This document shows, piece by piece, positions 43,019 through 50,910 of a stretch of 64,000 bases of DNA. The position numbers and the translations under genes were made by a program. The notes under the pieces were generated by a model. It worked only from the letters and a program-made list of their open reading frames with translations, did not search any database and was not told the origin of the DNA. Each line of letters opens with the position of its first letter. Position 1 is the stretch's first letter. Location: the NCBI GenBank assembly GCA_013178305.1, contig JABLXB010000003.1:400879-464878 (forward strand). The letters run 5' to 3'. This stretch comes from Bacillota bacterium (GTDB lineage Bacteria; Bacillota; Sulfobacillia; JABLXB01).

Positions 43019-43426
43019 ATGTCGGCGGGGGACCTGAAACAGGAGATACTTCGAGTAAACAACCGGGTGAATAAGTCGTTGTTCGGCAACGGCCTCCGGT
43101 GGCAGAAGGTGGACATCATCGGCCAGAAAATCATCATCCTGGCTGAGAACATGCGGGTCAAGCCACTGGCCGCCATTGACGACAGAGACCCCGTCGCGAC
43201 GAGGCTCACCGACATCGCGCTCCTGAACGAGTACAAGTCGAGGCTCCGCCAGGAGATCCAGGAGTCGCTGGGGCTGACGGTGAGGTCCATTCTGAAGGAC
43301 TATGACCCGAAGTACCAGCTGGCGGGTACGATCATTGTGGTCGAGGAGAAGCTCGACGACTGCTCGGACAAGCCCGAGCAGGAGGGGGGCGCGGGCGGTT
43401 GCTCGCCCGTGCGGAGCGCGGACTGA
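43019..43426 (+). CDS. DUF2294 family protein
   Basis: Predicted 135-aa soluble protein with the pattern of DUF2294 (LKQEILRVNNRVNKSLFGNG; KVDIIGQKIIILAENMRVKPL; SRLRQEIQESLGLTVRSILKDYDP). The function is unknown. The ATG has GGAGGAG about 8 bases upstream; an upstream open frame from 42884 overlaps the previous gene and is not needed. It follows the P-loop gene by 41 bases and may be the last gene of the B12 locus. Confidence 0.72.
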   Translation: MSAGDLKQEILRVNNRVNKSLFGNGLRWQKVDIIGQKIIILAENMRVKPLAAIDDRDPVATRLTDIALLNEYKSRLRQEIQESLGLTVRSILKDYDPKYQLAGTIIVVEEKLDDCSDKPEQEGGAGGCSPVRSAD

Positions 43427-43475
43427 CGGGCGCGGACCAGGCGCACTCGTGGCCTGGCTGGGTGGCGCAACTGGA

Positions 43476-43597
43476 ATAGAAGCTGGCTAGAGGGAACTCT
43501 GTAACGGAGTGCCCTCCAGGACCGCTAGGTTATCCGGGACGGAAGGCTGGCACATGGGGCCGGCCAACCCCCCGGGTAGGTGGCGGTCTTCTTGATT
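43476..43597 (+). other. Possible structured RNA leader upstream of the NIF3-like gene
   Basis: The gap before the NIF3-like gene can fold compactly. AGAAG (43478-43482) may close with CTTCT. GAGGG-ACTC pairs with GAGT-CCCTC (43490-43516), GACCGC (starting 43520) with GCGGTC (43583-43588), CCGGG (43534-43538) with CCCGG, and GGCTGGC with GCCGGCC by one wobble. I recognise no known riboswitch. A GGGTGGCGC string at 43461 superficially resembles a T-box but lacks the rest. Confidence 0.35.
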
Positions 43598-43652
43598 GTA
43601 TGGGCACTTTCCGGGGCCTGCGGCCAAAATCTGGCGGTCGGGAGGGGATTCA

Positions 43653-44681
43653 ATGGACAAACCGGTTACGGTCACGGACGTGGTGGAGGCGCTCGACAGG
43701 ATCACCGGTGGCAGGGTATGCGTCAGGGCGTCCGACCTGTTTTCGGGCAAGAACAGGTTCGTCGTGACCAAGTCGTCGGGAATACCCGGCAAGGCCGTGA
43801 CTGAGACGCCGGGACTGGTGTTCGGCGACCCATCGAGGCAGGTGAAGAAGCTGGCGGTGTGCATGACGCTCACGGAGAGCCAGATCGAGCTGGCGGGAGC
43901 GACGGGCGTGGACGCCATCGTCGCCCACCACCCGGTTGCCGACGCCGCGAACTCGGGGGGTGTGACGCTGAAGGTGTACCTCGGGCTGTACGGCATCGCC
44001 GTGCTCGAGCTGCACGAGGCGTTCCACGGGCTCCACCCCGGGATTCAGTTCCTCCACGGGCACAAGGCCTTCAGGGTCGACATCGCGTACGGCGGCATTC
44101 CGGGCAACGTGATGAGCGTCGGGAAAGCGCTCGACGATGTGAAGACGGCGGGGGACGTCTTGAGACGGTTAGCCTTTTTCATGGGCTACGCAGGCGAACG
44201 CGATATGCTCATGGCGGAGAGGGAAGTCCGCGGGTGCGCGTCCGTCGAGGAGACGAACACCGCCACGGGCGGTTGCATCCTGAACGGTTCGGAGTCGAGC
44301 AAGGTCGGCACCATAATTCACATCCACCCGCACACGGGGTTCACGGCTGATCACCTGCAGCAGGCCGTAAAGGAGCACCCCGAGATCGACACCGTGATCA
44401 GCTCGATAAGCCGCGTACGCGGGGACAGCGATCTGGTGGCTAAGGCGAAAGAACTCGGGCTGACGTTCATCCTCGGGAACTCCCACGCCATGGAGATCCT
44501 CGAAAACGGCGTGCCGCTCGCGGCCGCGCTTCAGGCGCTGTTGCCCCCGGTGGAGGTCGTGGTATTCAGGGAGAGGGTCTCGAGCTACCCGCTGGGCCAC
44601 ATCGGCACTCCGGCGATCAGGGAGTACGGGAAGGACATGGCGGGCCGGTACCTGTTGCCCGGCGCGCCCGAAAGGAAATGA
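43653..44681 (+). CDS. NIF3-like (GTP cyclohydrolase I type 2 homologue) protein
   Basis: Predicted 342-aa member of the NIF3/DUF34 superfamily, dinuclear-metal proteins whose reaction is not established. Metal-binding elements are VDAIVAHHPVAD and LHEAFHG, with a later HIHPHTGF and LGNSHAMEILENG. GGAGGGG lies about 7 bases before the ATG. It is set off from the B12 locus by 227 bp of possibly structured sequence, and is followed by a transporter gene 88 bases later, so the two could form a transport and processing unit. Confidence 0.8.
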   Translation: MDKPVTVTDVVEALDRITGGRVCVRASDLFSGKNRFVVTKSSGIPGKAVTETPGLVFGDPSRQVKKLAVCMTLTESQIELAGATGVDAIVAHHPVADAANSGGVTLKVYLGLYGIAVLELHEAFHGLHPGIQFLHGHKAFRVDIAYGGIPGNVMSVGKALDDVKTAGDVLRRLAFFMGYAGERDMLMAEREVRGCASVEETNTATGGCILNGSESSKVGTIIHIHPHTGFTADHLQQAVKEHPEIDTVISSISRVRGDSDLVAKAKELGLTFILGNSHAMEILENGVPLAAALQALLPPVEVVVFRERVSSYPLGHIGTPAIREYGKDMAGRYLLPGAPERK

Positions 44682-44768
44682 AGGGAGGTGCCCCCGGAGG
44701 AGACCACTCGTCGATTGCCAAGCGAATCGAGCGCATGAGCCGGATTCTAAATCAGGAGGGACGAAGAG

Positions 44769-45854
44769 ATGGGACAGACTGAGAACAGCGTAGTCGGGAA
44801 AAGGCCTCTCAGGGGTATTGAAATCGTCGGTCTTGTCATTCTTGCCCTGTCCATGATCGGTTTGTTCGTGAATCCTGGATTCATCGGCGGGATATTCAAC
44901 AACATGGTGAACAGGGTCGTGGACGTGGTCGTCAAAGCCTACCTTACCGGCACCCTGGCCTGCGCCATAATTGCCAGCGTCCTGATGGGTCGCGTGCTCG
45001 AGAGGCTGGGACTCACAGACGCTATGCTGAGGGTATTCATGCCGGTCGCATCCTTGCTGGGGGTCAACCCCACAGTAGTCGTCCCGGGCGTGTACAACAT
45101 CCTGGGTGACATCAACGCTGCGGGGAGGATATCGGGACCCGTCCTCAAGAAGTCGGGCGCGACGAAAGACGAGCAGAAGATCGCAGTCGTTACGATGTGC
45201 CAGTCGCAGCAGTCGTTCTCAACATTCATGCTCGGGTTGATAGCCCTCGCCAAGGCGGGGGTCTGGGCGTTCCCCGTGGTCATACTCGGGGTTTTCGCGC
45301 CACTCGTAGTGATACCGTTCATCCTGTCGAAGACCATCTACAGGAATTGCAGGCGCGTGTCCATTGACGAACTGCCGTCGTTCACGCCGAACACCGGCGC
45401 GATGCAGACCATCTTCGGCGGCGCGCGCGAGGGCGCCGAGCTGGTGTTCCTCCTGATCATACCGGCTGCGGCGGTCATATTCTCCATAATCGGGGCACTG
45501 GACTTCGTAGGGCTGTGGAAGCCGGTTGAGACGGCCCTTACCGCGGCGTTGAGCGCGCTCAGCATCGATCCCAAGACGGGCATACTCTCGGTGCTTGCGT
45601 CACCGACCCTCGCCATGAACACCCTGAAGGACATCTCGAACACGCTGGATCCGAGGCTGGTAGTGGGGTCGTTCATCCTGGGCGCGTCGGGATTCCCGCT
45701 CCAGGTCATATTCGGCCAGATCCCCGCGGTCTGGGCCGCGAACTCCAACCTGAGCGAGCGCGAGGCCATGGAGGCCGCCGTGCTCGGCGCGGTATTGAGG
45801 ATCCTGACCGCCGCGCTGCTCGCCGTGGCGCTGACGCCGCTCATCGTTCAGTAG
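44769..45854 (+). CDS. Nucleoside-recognition (GATE) domain membrane transporter
   Basis: Predicted 361-aa integral membrane protein with about eight hydrophobic segments and two GATE-like halves (LVILALSMIGLFVNPGFIGG... and LVFLLIIPAAAVIFSIIGALDFVGLW). Conserved polar motifs NILGDINAAGRISGPVLKKSG and MCQSQQSFSTFMLGL suggest a transport path. The substrate is not known; the class includes nucleoside, spermidine-like and amino-acid-linked permeases. CAGGAGG precedes the ATG. A strong hairpin ends the unit. Confidence 0.78.
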   Translation: MGQTENSVVGKRPLRGIEIVGLVILALSMIGLFVNPGFIGGIFNNMVNRVVDVVVKAYLTGTLACAIIASVLMGRVLERLGLTDAMLRVFMPVASLLGVNPTVVVPGVYNILGDINAAGRISGPVLKKSGATKDEQKIAVVTMCQSQQSFSTFMLGLIALAKAGVWAFPVVILGVFAPLVVIPFILSKTIYRNCRRVSIDELPSFTPNTGAMQTIFGGAREGAELVFLLIIPAAAVIFSIIGALDFVGLWKPVETALTAALSALSIDPKTGILSVLASPTLAMNTLKDISNTLDPRLVVGSFILGASGFPLQVIFGQIPAVWAANSNLSEREAMEAAVLGAVLRILTAALLAVALTPLIVQ

Positions 45855-45910
45855 CAGTTGTCCCGCGCCAGGCGCAGCGGTTGCCGCCACGGCAGCCGCA
45901 CGCGATCGAA

Positions 45911-45946
45911 AACGGGCGAGAGGGGCCCCGGTCCCTCTTGCCCGTT
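45911..45946. terminator. Bidirectional terminator between convergent genes
   Basis: AACGGGCGAGAGGG pairs with CCCTCTTGCCCGTT (14 bp, one G-T wobble) around an 8-base loop. On the minus strand the stem is followed by a TTTT run; on the plus strand by a weak U-run. Confidence 0.75.
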
Positions 45947-45982
45947 ACTCTTGCTGCGGGCCGTGTTACTGGCGTACGGCGT

Positions 45983-46468
45983 TCAGGACTCCGCCCAGAG
46001 GTCGAGGGCTTCCGTCACGTCGAACTTGAATACGCCGCGCGACGGCCACGACATCGCGATGTCGGGCCTCCGCAGCGAGAAGTCGTACGCCTTGCCGCCC
46101 GCGGGTCCGCTCGCGCTGAGCCCCAGCGAGAACTCCAGGCAGAACACCCCCGGGTCCAGTACGGCGTTGTTTTTGACAGCGATCACCAGCCTCAACCCCG
46201 GGCTGAATGTAAGCGGGCACAGAGCGGCAGGCGCCGCCTCGATCGGGCCCAGCCCCAGGCCGGCGCCCGTGTCAGACAGGCTATACATGGCTGGTCTTCC
46301 GGTGGCTGCCACGCGCTTCGACGGGAGGACGAACCCATTTAGCAGGTAACGGTCGATCCCCCTCGACGCGGCGACGGGCTCCCCGTCAACCTCGATAGTC
46401 ATCTCGAAGTATGTAGTGTCGTCCACGCTCAAACCCCTCTCGGAGCGCAGCTCGGCCCCGATGGTCAT
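45983..46468 (-). CDS. Protein of unknown function, paralogue of the upstream gene (A)
   Basis: Predicted 161-aa soluble, beta-rich protein. It shares with the preceding gene TYFEMTIEVDGEPV, RVAATGR, a GxRL-type strand block and a terminal RGVFKFDV. No known domain recognised. The pair is on the minus strand, opposite to nearly everything around it, and its start overlaps the upstream stop (ATGA). The G-rich run AAAGGGGG lies upstream. A role in a small two-component structural or binding complex is possible but unsupported. Confidence 0.65.
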   Translation of the reverse strand: MTIGAELRSERGLSVDDTTYFEMTIEVDGEPVAASRGIDRYLLNGFVLPSKRVAATGRPAMYSLSDTGAGLGLGPIEAAPAALCPLTFSPGLRLVIAVKNNAVLDPGVFCLEFSLGLSASGPAGGKAYDFSLRRPDIAMSWPSRGVFKFDVTEALDLWAES

Positions 46469-46947
46469 GCCGGTTCACCCCCTTTCCTTGTGGGGAAGGC
46501 CGGCCACTGCCCGAAGTCCACGTGAAACCGGCCTCTACGGTCCCAGTCCACTCTCACGCCGGGGTGGGAGAAGGGGAGGTGGTCGTGCGCCTTTCGCGAC
46601 CCGCCTACTACCCTGGCAGCCAGGCATGCCTGGAGCGTGCCCTGGTCCACCGGCAGTGACGTCAGGATGTGAAGCCCAAGACGGTCACCGGGGCGGAGCC
46701 GGATGGGGACCACGTAGGCGGGGCGGACTCTGAGCGCAATGGCCGGCGCCACGTCCTCGTCCCAGATGTTGATCCTGCCGGTTGCGGCGAGGCGTTCTCC
46801 AGGCCGGAAATACGCGGGGCTGCGGAACTCATCGCGGCCTGCTGACTCCTCGACGGCGGCGCCGTTGACCGAAACGCGGACCTCGAAGTAGGTATGCGGC
46901 AAAACGTGCGTTTCGGCGAGGGCGAGGAGTTCGATGCCGAGTCTCAC
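46465..46947 (-). CDS. Protein of unknown function, paralogue of the downstream gene (B)
   Basis: Predicted 160-aa relative of the following gene (TYFEVRVSVNGAAV; RLAATGR; RLGLHILTSLPVDQGTLQACL; KAHDHLPFSHP; RRGRFHVDFG). I chose the GTG with GGAGG about 8 bases upstream instead of a GTG 9 bases earlier that overlaps that site. The two genes arose by duplication and form a two-gene operon. Function unknown. Confidence 0.65.
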   Translation of the reverse strand: MRLGIELLALAETHVLPHTYFEVRVSVNGAAVEESAGRDEFRSPAYFRPGERLAATGRINIWDEDVAPAIALRVRPAYVVPIRLRPGDRLGLHILTSLPVDQGTLQACLAARVVGGSRKAHDHLPFSHPGVRVDWDRRGRFHVDFGQWPAFPTRKGGEPA

Positions 46948-47024
46948 CGGAGCCACCTCCGCCTGGGACGCATTATCTTATTCCTGCCGTCGCCGTGGTG
47001 TGAGGGAGGCACAGCCTGGGAACG

Positions 47025-47891
47025 ATGGAGGAAAAGGTGCCGGTCCGGCGAAAGTCATTGGGGGTGAAGAGGGTCGTGGGACGGGAAATGCCGCGAGGTA
47101 CAGGTTCGTCGAAAATGGAAAGACTCCAGAAGGCCTTGGCCTCGGCCGGAGCCGGCTCGAGGCGTTCTTGTGAGGAACTGATCTCAGCCGGCCGCGTCAC
47201 GGTTAACGGTGTGCCGGTGACCCTGGGTACGAAGGTGGACCCGCTCCTGGATCGCGTCACGGTGGACGGGAGGCCGGTGGACCTGCGGCCAAGGCGCCCG
47301 GTGTGCATAATCATGTACAAGCCCCGCGGATACGTAACGACAAGGCGCGACCCGCATGGCAGGCGGACCGTGATGGACCTCGTGCGCGAAGACATACCGG
47401 GGCTTCACCCGGTGGGCCGCCTCGACTATGATAGTGAAGGATTGCTGCTTCTCACAAACGACGGCGGGATCACCTACCGCCTGACGCATCCCAAGCACGA
47501 AGTGGACAAGACCTATGAGGTCTCCGTCGAGGGAGTGCCCGGCGGCTCGGTCCTGGACAGGTTGAGGACCGGCGTGAGGCTTCAGGAAGGCACGACGGCG
47601 CCGGCGCGGGCCGGCATCCTGCGCACATCGGAGAACCGCGCCGTCGTGAAGATAAGTATCCATCAGGGGTGGAACAGGCAGGTTCGCCGGATGTTCGAGG
47701 CTGTGGGACACCCCGTGGTTAGACTCAAGAGGACCGCGTACGGTCCTCTCCGCCTGGGACGGCTGAAACCCGGCCAGTACAGGTTCCTCAGCGACGAAGA
47801 GATGGACTCGCTGAGGGCGCCCGGTCAGGGGCCCGGTAGAGCATTACCCGGTGGGAGGGGGAGGGAACGAAATTGGAGCCGCAGTACTTGA
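47025..47891 (+). CDS. rluB: rRNA pseudouridine synthase (RluB family)
   Basis: Converts a specific uridine in 23S (or 16S) rRNA to pseudouridine. An S4 RNA-binding domain (MERLQKALASAGAGSRRSCEELI... VTVNGVPV) precedes the catalytic domain with the motif VGRLDYDSEGLLLLTNDG, whose Asp is the nucleophile, and the later HQGWNRQVRRMFEAVGHPV. Conserved sequence begins at the internal ATG 47115; the first 30 residues may not be translated (ATG 47088 is another option). The 3' end overlaps the next gene by 19 bases. Confidence 0.9.
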   Translation: MEEKVPVRRKSLGVKRVVGREMPRGTGSSKMERLQKALASAGAGSRRSCEELISAGRVTVNGVPVTLGTKVDPLLDRVTVDGRPVDLRPRRPVCIIMYKPRGYVTTRRDPHGRRTVMDLVREDIPGLHPVGRLDYDSEGLLLLTNDGGITYRLTHPKHEVDKTYEVSVEGVPGGSVLDRLRTGVRLQEGTTAPARAGILRTSENRAVVKISIHQGWNRQVRRMFEAVGHPVVRLKRTAYGPLRLGRLKPGQYRFLSDEEMDSLRAPGQGPGRALPGGRGRERNWSRST

Positions 47892-48913
47892 AAACGCTCT
47901 CGGAAGTCGCCCGGTTCAAGGTGGATGGGTCCAACCGGCTGCATTCGGCTACCCATGAAGAAATCCGGATGGGGGCCACCACCGACATCTACTTCATAAA
48001 GACCTACGAAATCCTGAAATCGCTCGGCCTGGAGAACGAACCCGTCGTGGCGGAGATATTCGCGTCGCGCGGCGGCCTCCTCGCCGGGATGCCGGAGTGC
48101 ATTTCCCTGCTCAGAGGGAATGGCGTCGATGTGGAGGCGCTCGAAGAGGGCGAGCCGTTCGGGCCGAAGGAAGTCATCATGAGGATATCAGGACCCTACG
48201 GGGACTTCGGCATATACGAAACGGCGCTGCTGGGCATACTCGCTTCGGCGAGCGCCTGGGCTACGGCCGCCGGCGAGTGCAAGGCGGCCTCCGGGGGCCG
48301 GCCGTTTCTCTCGTTCGGAGCGAGGCACGTGCATCCCGCGGTCGCCCCGGTCATGGAGCGGGCCGCGATTGTCGGGGGAGCCTCAGGGGCGAGCGACATC
48401 CTTGGCGCAAGACTCATGGGGCAGGAGCCCTCCGGCACGATGCCGCACGCCGTGGTGCTCATAGTAGGCGACACCATCAAGGTGGCGAGGGAATACGACC
48501 GCATCATGCCGCCGGACACAAAGCGAATCGTGCTGGTGGATACGTTCAAGGACGAGGCGGAGGAATCGCTCCGCGTCGCCGGGGCGCTCGGCGACAGGCT
48601 GGAGGCTGTAAGGCTCGACACTCCTGGTGAGAGGGGCGGGGTGACTGCCGACCTCGTGCGGGAGGTCCGGGCACGGCTGGACCAGGCCGGGTACAGGCAC
48701 GTCAAGATATTCGTTTCCGGTGGCGTTACCCCCGAGAGAATGTCCGTGCTGGCCGAGGCCGGGGCCGACGCGTTTGGCATCGGCAGCTACATATCGGGGG
48801 CGAAGCCGATAGACATGACCATGGACCTGAAGGAGATAAATGGCCGCCCGATCGCGAAAAGGGGCCGGATTCCCGGGCGGACCCCGAATCCGAAGTTACG
48901 GAAGGTACTCTAG
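47873..48913 (+). CDS. pncB: Nicotinate phosphoribosyltransferase
   Basis: Salvages nicotinate into NAD synthesis by transfer of phosphoribose. The 346-aa protein is of the shorter type found in archaea and clostridia: THEEIRMGATTDIYFIKTYEIL, SFGARHVHPAVAPVMERAA, a GTMPHAVVL block, VLVDTFKDEAEESLRVA and KIFVSGGVTPERM. The TTG has GGGAGGGGGAGGG about 9 bases upstream. It overlaps rluB, suggesting co-transcription. Confidence 0.9.
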   Translation: MEPQYLKTLSEVARFKVDGSNRLHSATHEEIRMGATTDIYFIKTYEILKSLGLENEPVVAEIFASRGGLLAGMPECISLLRGNGVDVEALEEGEPFGPKEVIMRISGPYGDFGIYETALLGILASASAWATAAGECKAASGGRPFLSFGARHVHPAVAPVMERAAIVGGASGASDILGARLMGQEPSGTMPHAVVLIVGDTIKVAREYDRIMPPDTKRIVLVDTFKDEAEESLRVAGALGDRLEAVRLDTPGERGGVTADLVREVRARLDQAGYRHVKIFVSGGVTPERMSVLAEAGADAFGIGSYISGAKPIDMTMDLKEINGRPIAKRGRIPGRTPNPKLRKVL

Positions 48914-48996
48914 ACCGGACGGTCCGGCCGGCGCCCCGAGCCGCCTGTTCGCGCGCTAGGATCATAATACCCTCCGGTGGGACAGCATAGGATAGT

Positions 48997-49548
48997 ATGG
49001 GGACATCCCCCCGGGGAGTGGTACCGTTGGATGACAGGCGGTCGCCCGGCTGGGCGCGACAGGTTGAAGCGGCTCTCGTCAGGCTGTGTGCGGCCGGCCT
49101 GGCGTTGACGGTGGCGGCTCAGATAATGCTGACGAACAGCTCGTGGAGGCCCCTGTTGAACTTCGCGCACCGCGCCGAGGGGGTCAAGGTCGACGCGGCT
49201 GCGCTTACCGTGATACGCATGCCAGGCGAAGGCCGCGCCGCAGTCCGGCGATCAGCGGGGCGACCTGCCGCGCTGACGCTGAGGATTGAGGGGGACGTCG
49301 CCGGGGCTGAGGCCGCCGTATGGGCGGGAAGCCGGTACGCGGGGAGGCTCTACATGGGGCGCGATGACGCGCGGACGCTCGACGTCGAACTGTTTGATGG
49401 AGAGGAGATCACGCTGCGTCGGTTGAGTCGTGGGCCTGTGAGGGTAACCGTGGCAAGGGCCGGTGGGGGCGTGGACTACCCGCGCGTTGGAAGCCACTTC
49501 GTGGTGTCCGGAGAGGTGGAGCGGGTTGGCCCTATCGCAGTCCGCTGA
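48997..49548 (+). CDS. Single-span membrane-anchored protein of unknown function
   Basis: Predicted 183-aa protein with one membrane helix (residues 30-46, LCAAGLALTVAAQIMLT) and an extracytoplasmic or cytoplasmic beta-rich domain. No family recognised. It precedes cmk, and its end lies 50 bases before the cmk start, a position often held by small membrane proteins in clostridial cmk-plsC-ispH operons. The start is uncertain. Confidence 0.55.
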   Translation: MGTSPRGVVPLDDRRSPGWARQVEAALVRLCAAGLALTVAAQIMLTNSSWRPLLNFAHRAEGVKVDAAALTVIRMPGEGRAAVRRSAGRPAALTLRIEGDVAGAEAAVWAGSRYAGRLYMGRDDARTLDVELFDGEEITLRRLSRGPVRVTVARAGGGVDYPRVGSHFVVSGEVERVGPIAVR

Positions 49549-49597
49549 ACGCCTCAGGCAGCGCGTCCGGCCACTCAAAAAAGGAAAAGTCGAATCC

Positions 49598-50323
49598 ATG
49601 TCGAAAATCACAACCGTGCCAGGACGGAAACGCGTGAGAATCGGAATCGATGGCCCGGCAGGGGCTGGCAAGAGCACTCTCGCGAGGCGGCTTGCCGGCG
49701 AACTGGGACTACCATATATCGATACGGGCGCGATGTATCGCGCCCTTGCTTTAGGGGTTCTCCGGTCGGGCCTGGACCCGCGCGACACCGGAATCGTGGC
49801 GAATCTGGCATCTACCACGAAAGTGACGCTGAAGGCACCGGATTCAGGGGGGACCGGCGCGAGTCAGGTTGTCCTCCTCGACGGCCGGGACGTGACGGCC
49901 GAGATAAGATCCCCTGAGGTCAACGCCGCCGTTTCCTACGTGGCCGAGAATCCGGCCGTGAGGAGGCTCATGGTCGCGGCGCAGCGGGAAATGGCCGCGG
50001 GGGGTGCGGTCATGGAGGGCCGCGACATTTGCACCAGAGTCCTGCCTGACGCGGAACTCAAGGTATTCCTTACGGCGAGCTTCGCGGAACGGGCACGCAG
50101 GCGATACAGGGAGATCCTGAGCAATGGATACGCGACCACGCTTGATGAGGTGGCAGCCGCGATGGCGACGAGGGACCGCATAGACTCCGGGAGGGAGACG
50201 GACCCGCTCCGGCCGGCCGAGGACTCGATCGTGATCGATAGTACCTGCATGAACGCTGATGAAGTTACCCGGGCCGTGTTAAGGCTCTGCGAGGGACTTG
50301 GCAGTTGCTGTACTGGGTGTTGA
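49598..50323 (+). CDS. cmk: (d)CMP kinase
   Basis: Phosphorylates CMP and dCMP for nucleotide synthesis. The P-loop GPAGAGKST (residues 19-27), IDTGAMYRALAL, EGRDICTRVLPDAELKVFLTAS and RDRIDSGRETDPLRPAEDSI are typical of the bacterial enzyme. The 241-aa length is slightly longer than usual because of a Ser/Gly insertion near residue 84. AAAAAGGAAAAG lies 10 bases upstream of the ATG. It overlaps plsC by 19 bases. Confidence 0.93.
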   Translation: MSKITTVPGRKRVRIGIDGPAGAGKSTLARRLAGELGLPYIDTGAMYRALALGVLRSGLDPRDTGIVANLASTTKVTLKAPDSGGTGASQVVLLDGRDVTAEIRSPEVNAAVSYVAENPAVRRLMVAAQREMAAGGAVMEGRDICTRVLPDAELKVFLTASFAERARRRYREILSNGYATTLDEVAAAMATRDRIDSGRETDPLRPAEDSIVIDSTCMNADEVTRAVLRLCEGLGSCCTGC

Positions 50324-50910
50324 GGAGAATCCTGTGTTTTGTGGCCTGGTCGCTGTTCAGGGTACGGGTTTGGGGCAAGGAGAACGTGCCCTCGACCGGT
50401 CCCCTGATCGTATGCTCCAACCACCTTAACTGGTGGGATCCGGTGGTTGTGGCGGGGGCCGTGCCTCGCAAGGTCTCGTTCATGGCCAAAGAAGAGCTTT
50501 TCCGGTACCCGGTATTCGGACAAGTGCTGCGGATGGTGGAGGCTTTCCCGGTCAGGCGCGGCGCGGCCGATAGGCAGGCGATAGCCTCCGCCGGCAAGGT
50601 GCTGGCGGCCGGCGGCGCCGTTGGGGTATTCCCCGAGGGCACGCGCAGCAGGACCGGGGAGCTCGGCAAGGCTAACAATGGCGGCGCATACCTGGCCATG
50701 CGGAACGCCGCCCCCGTGCTTCCGGTGGGCATCACGGGTCCGTACGGGGTCGGGCGCACAGTGAAAGTGATTATAGGCGAGCCGTTCATGCTGGATGGTT
50801 TCGCAGGCAGACCGACGTCGCAGGACGTCGAGCATGGCGGCGCGAGGGTCATGAAAGCGATAGCCGGCCTGATTGATCGGGGGAAATCGATTGAAGGTCA
50901 GGTTCGCTGA
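50305..50910 (+). CDS. plsC: 1-acyl-sn-glycerol-3-phosphate acyltransferase
   Basis: Makes phosphatidic acid from lysophosphatidic acid at the inner face of the membrane. The catalytic NHLNWWD (H40, D45) and substrate motif FPEGTRSR are present, and the N-terminal hydrophobic segment anchors the protein. The 201-aa length is normal. The TTG start lies inside the end of cmk, and the end overlaps ispH by 20 bases, so the three genes are tightly coupled. Confidence 0.92.
   Translation: MLYWVLRRILCFVAWSLFRVRVWGKENVPSTGPLIVCSNHLNWWDPVVVAGAVPRKVSFMAKEELFRYPVFGQVLRMVEAFPVRRGAADRQAIASAGKVLAAGGAVGVFPEGTRSRTGELGKANNGGAYLAMRNAAPVLPVGITGPYGVGRTVKVIIGEPFMLDGFAGRPTSQDVEHGGARVMKAIAGLIDRGKSIEGQVR

Noticed and set aside
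43455..43610. T-box leader (GGGTGGCGC string) or a known riboswitch
   Set aside because: No stem I with specifier loop, no proper UGGN context and no aminoacyl-tRNA or amino acid gene logic; known riboswitch cores I could recall did not fit.
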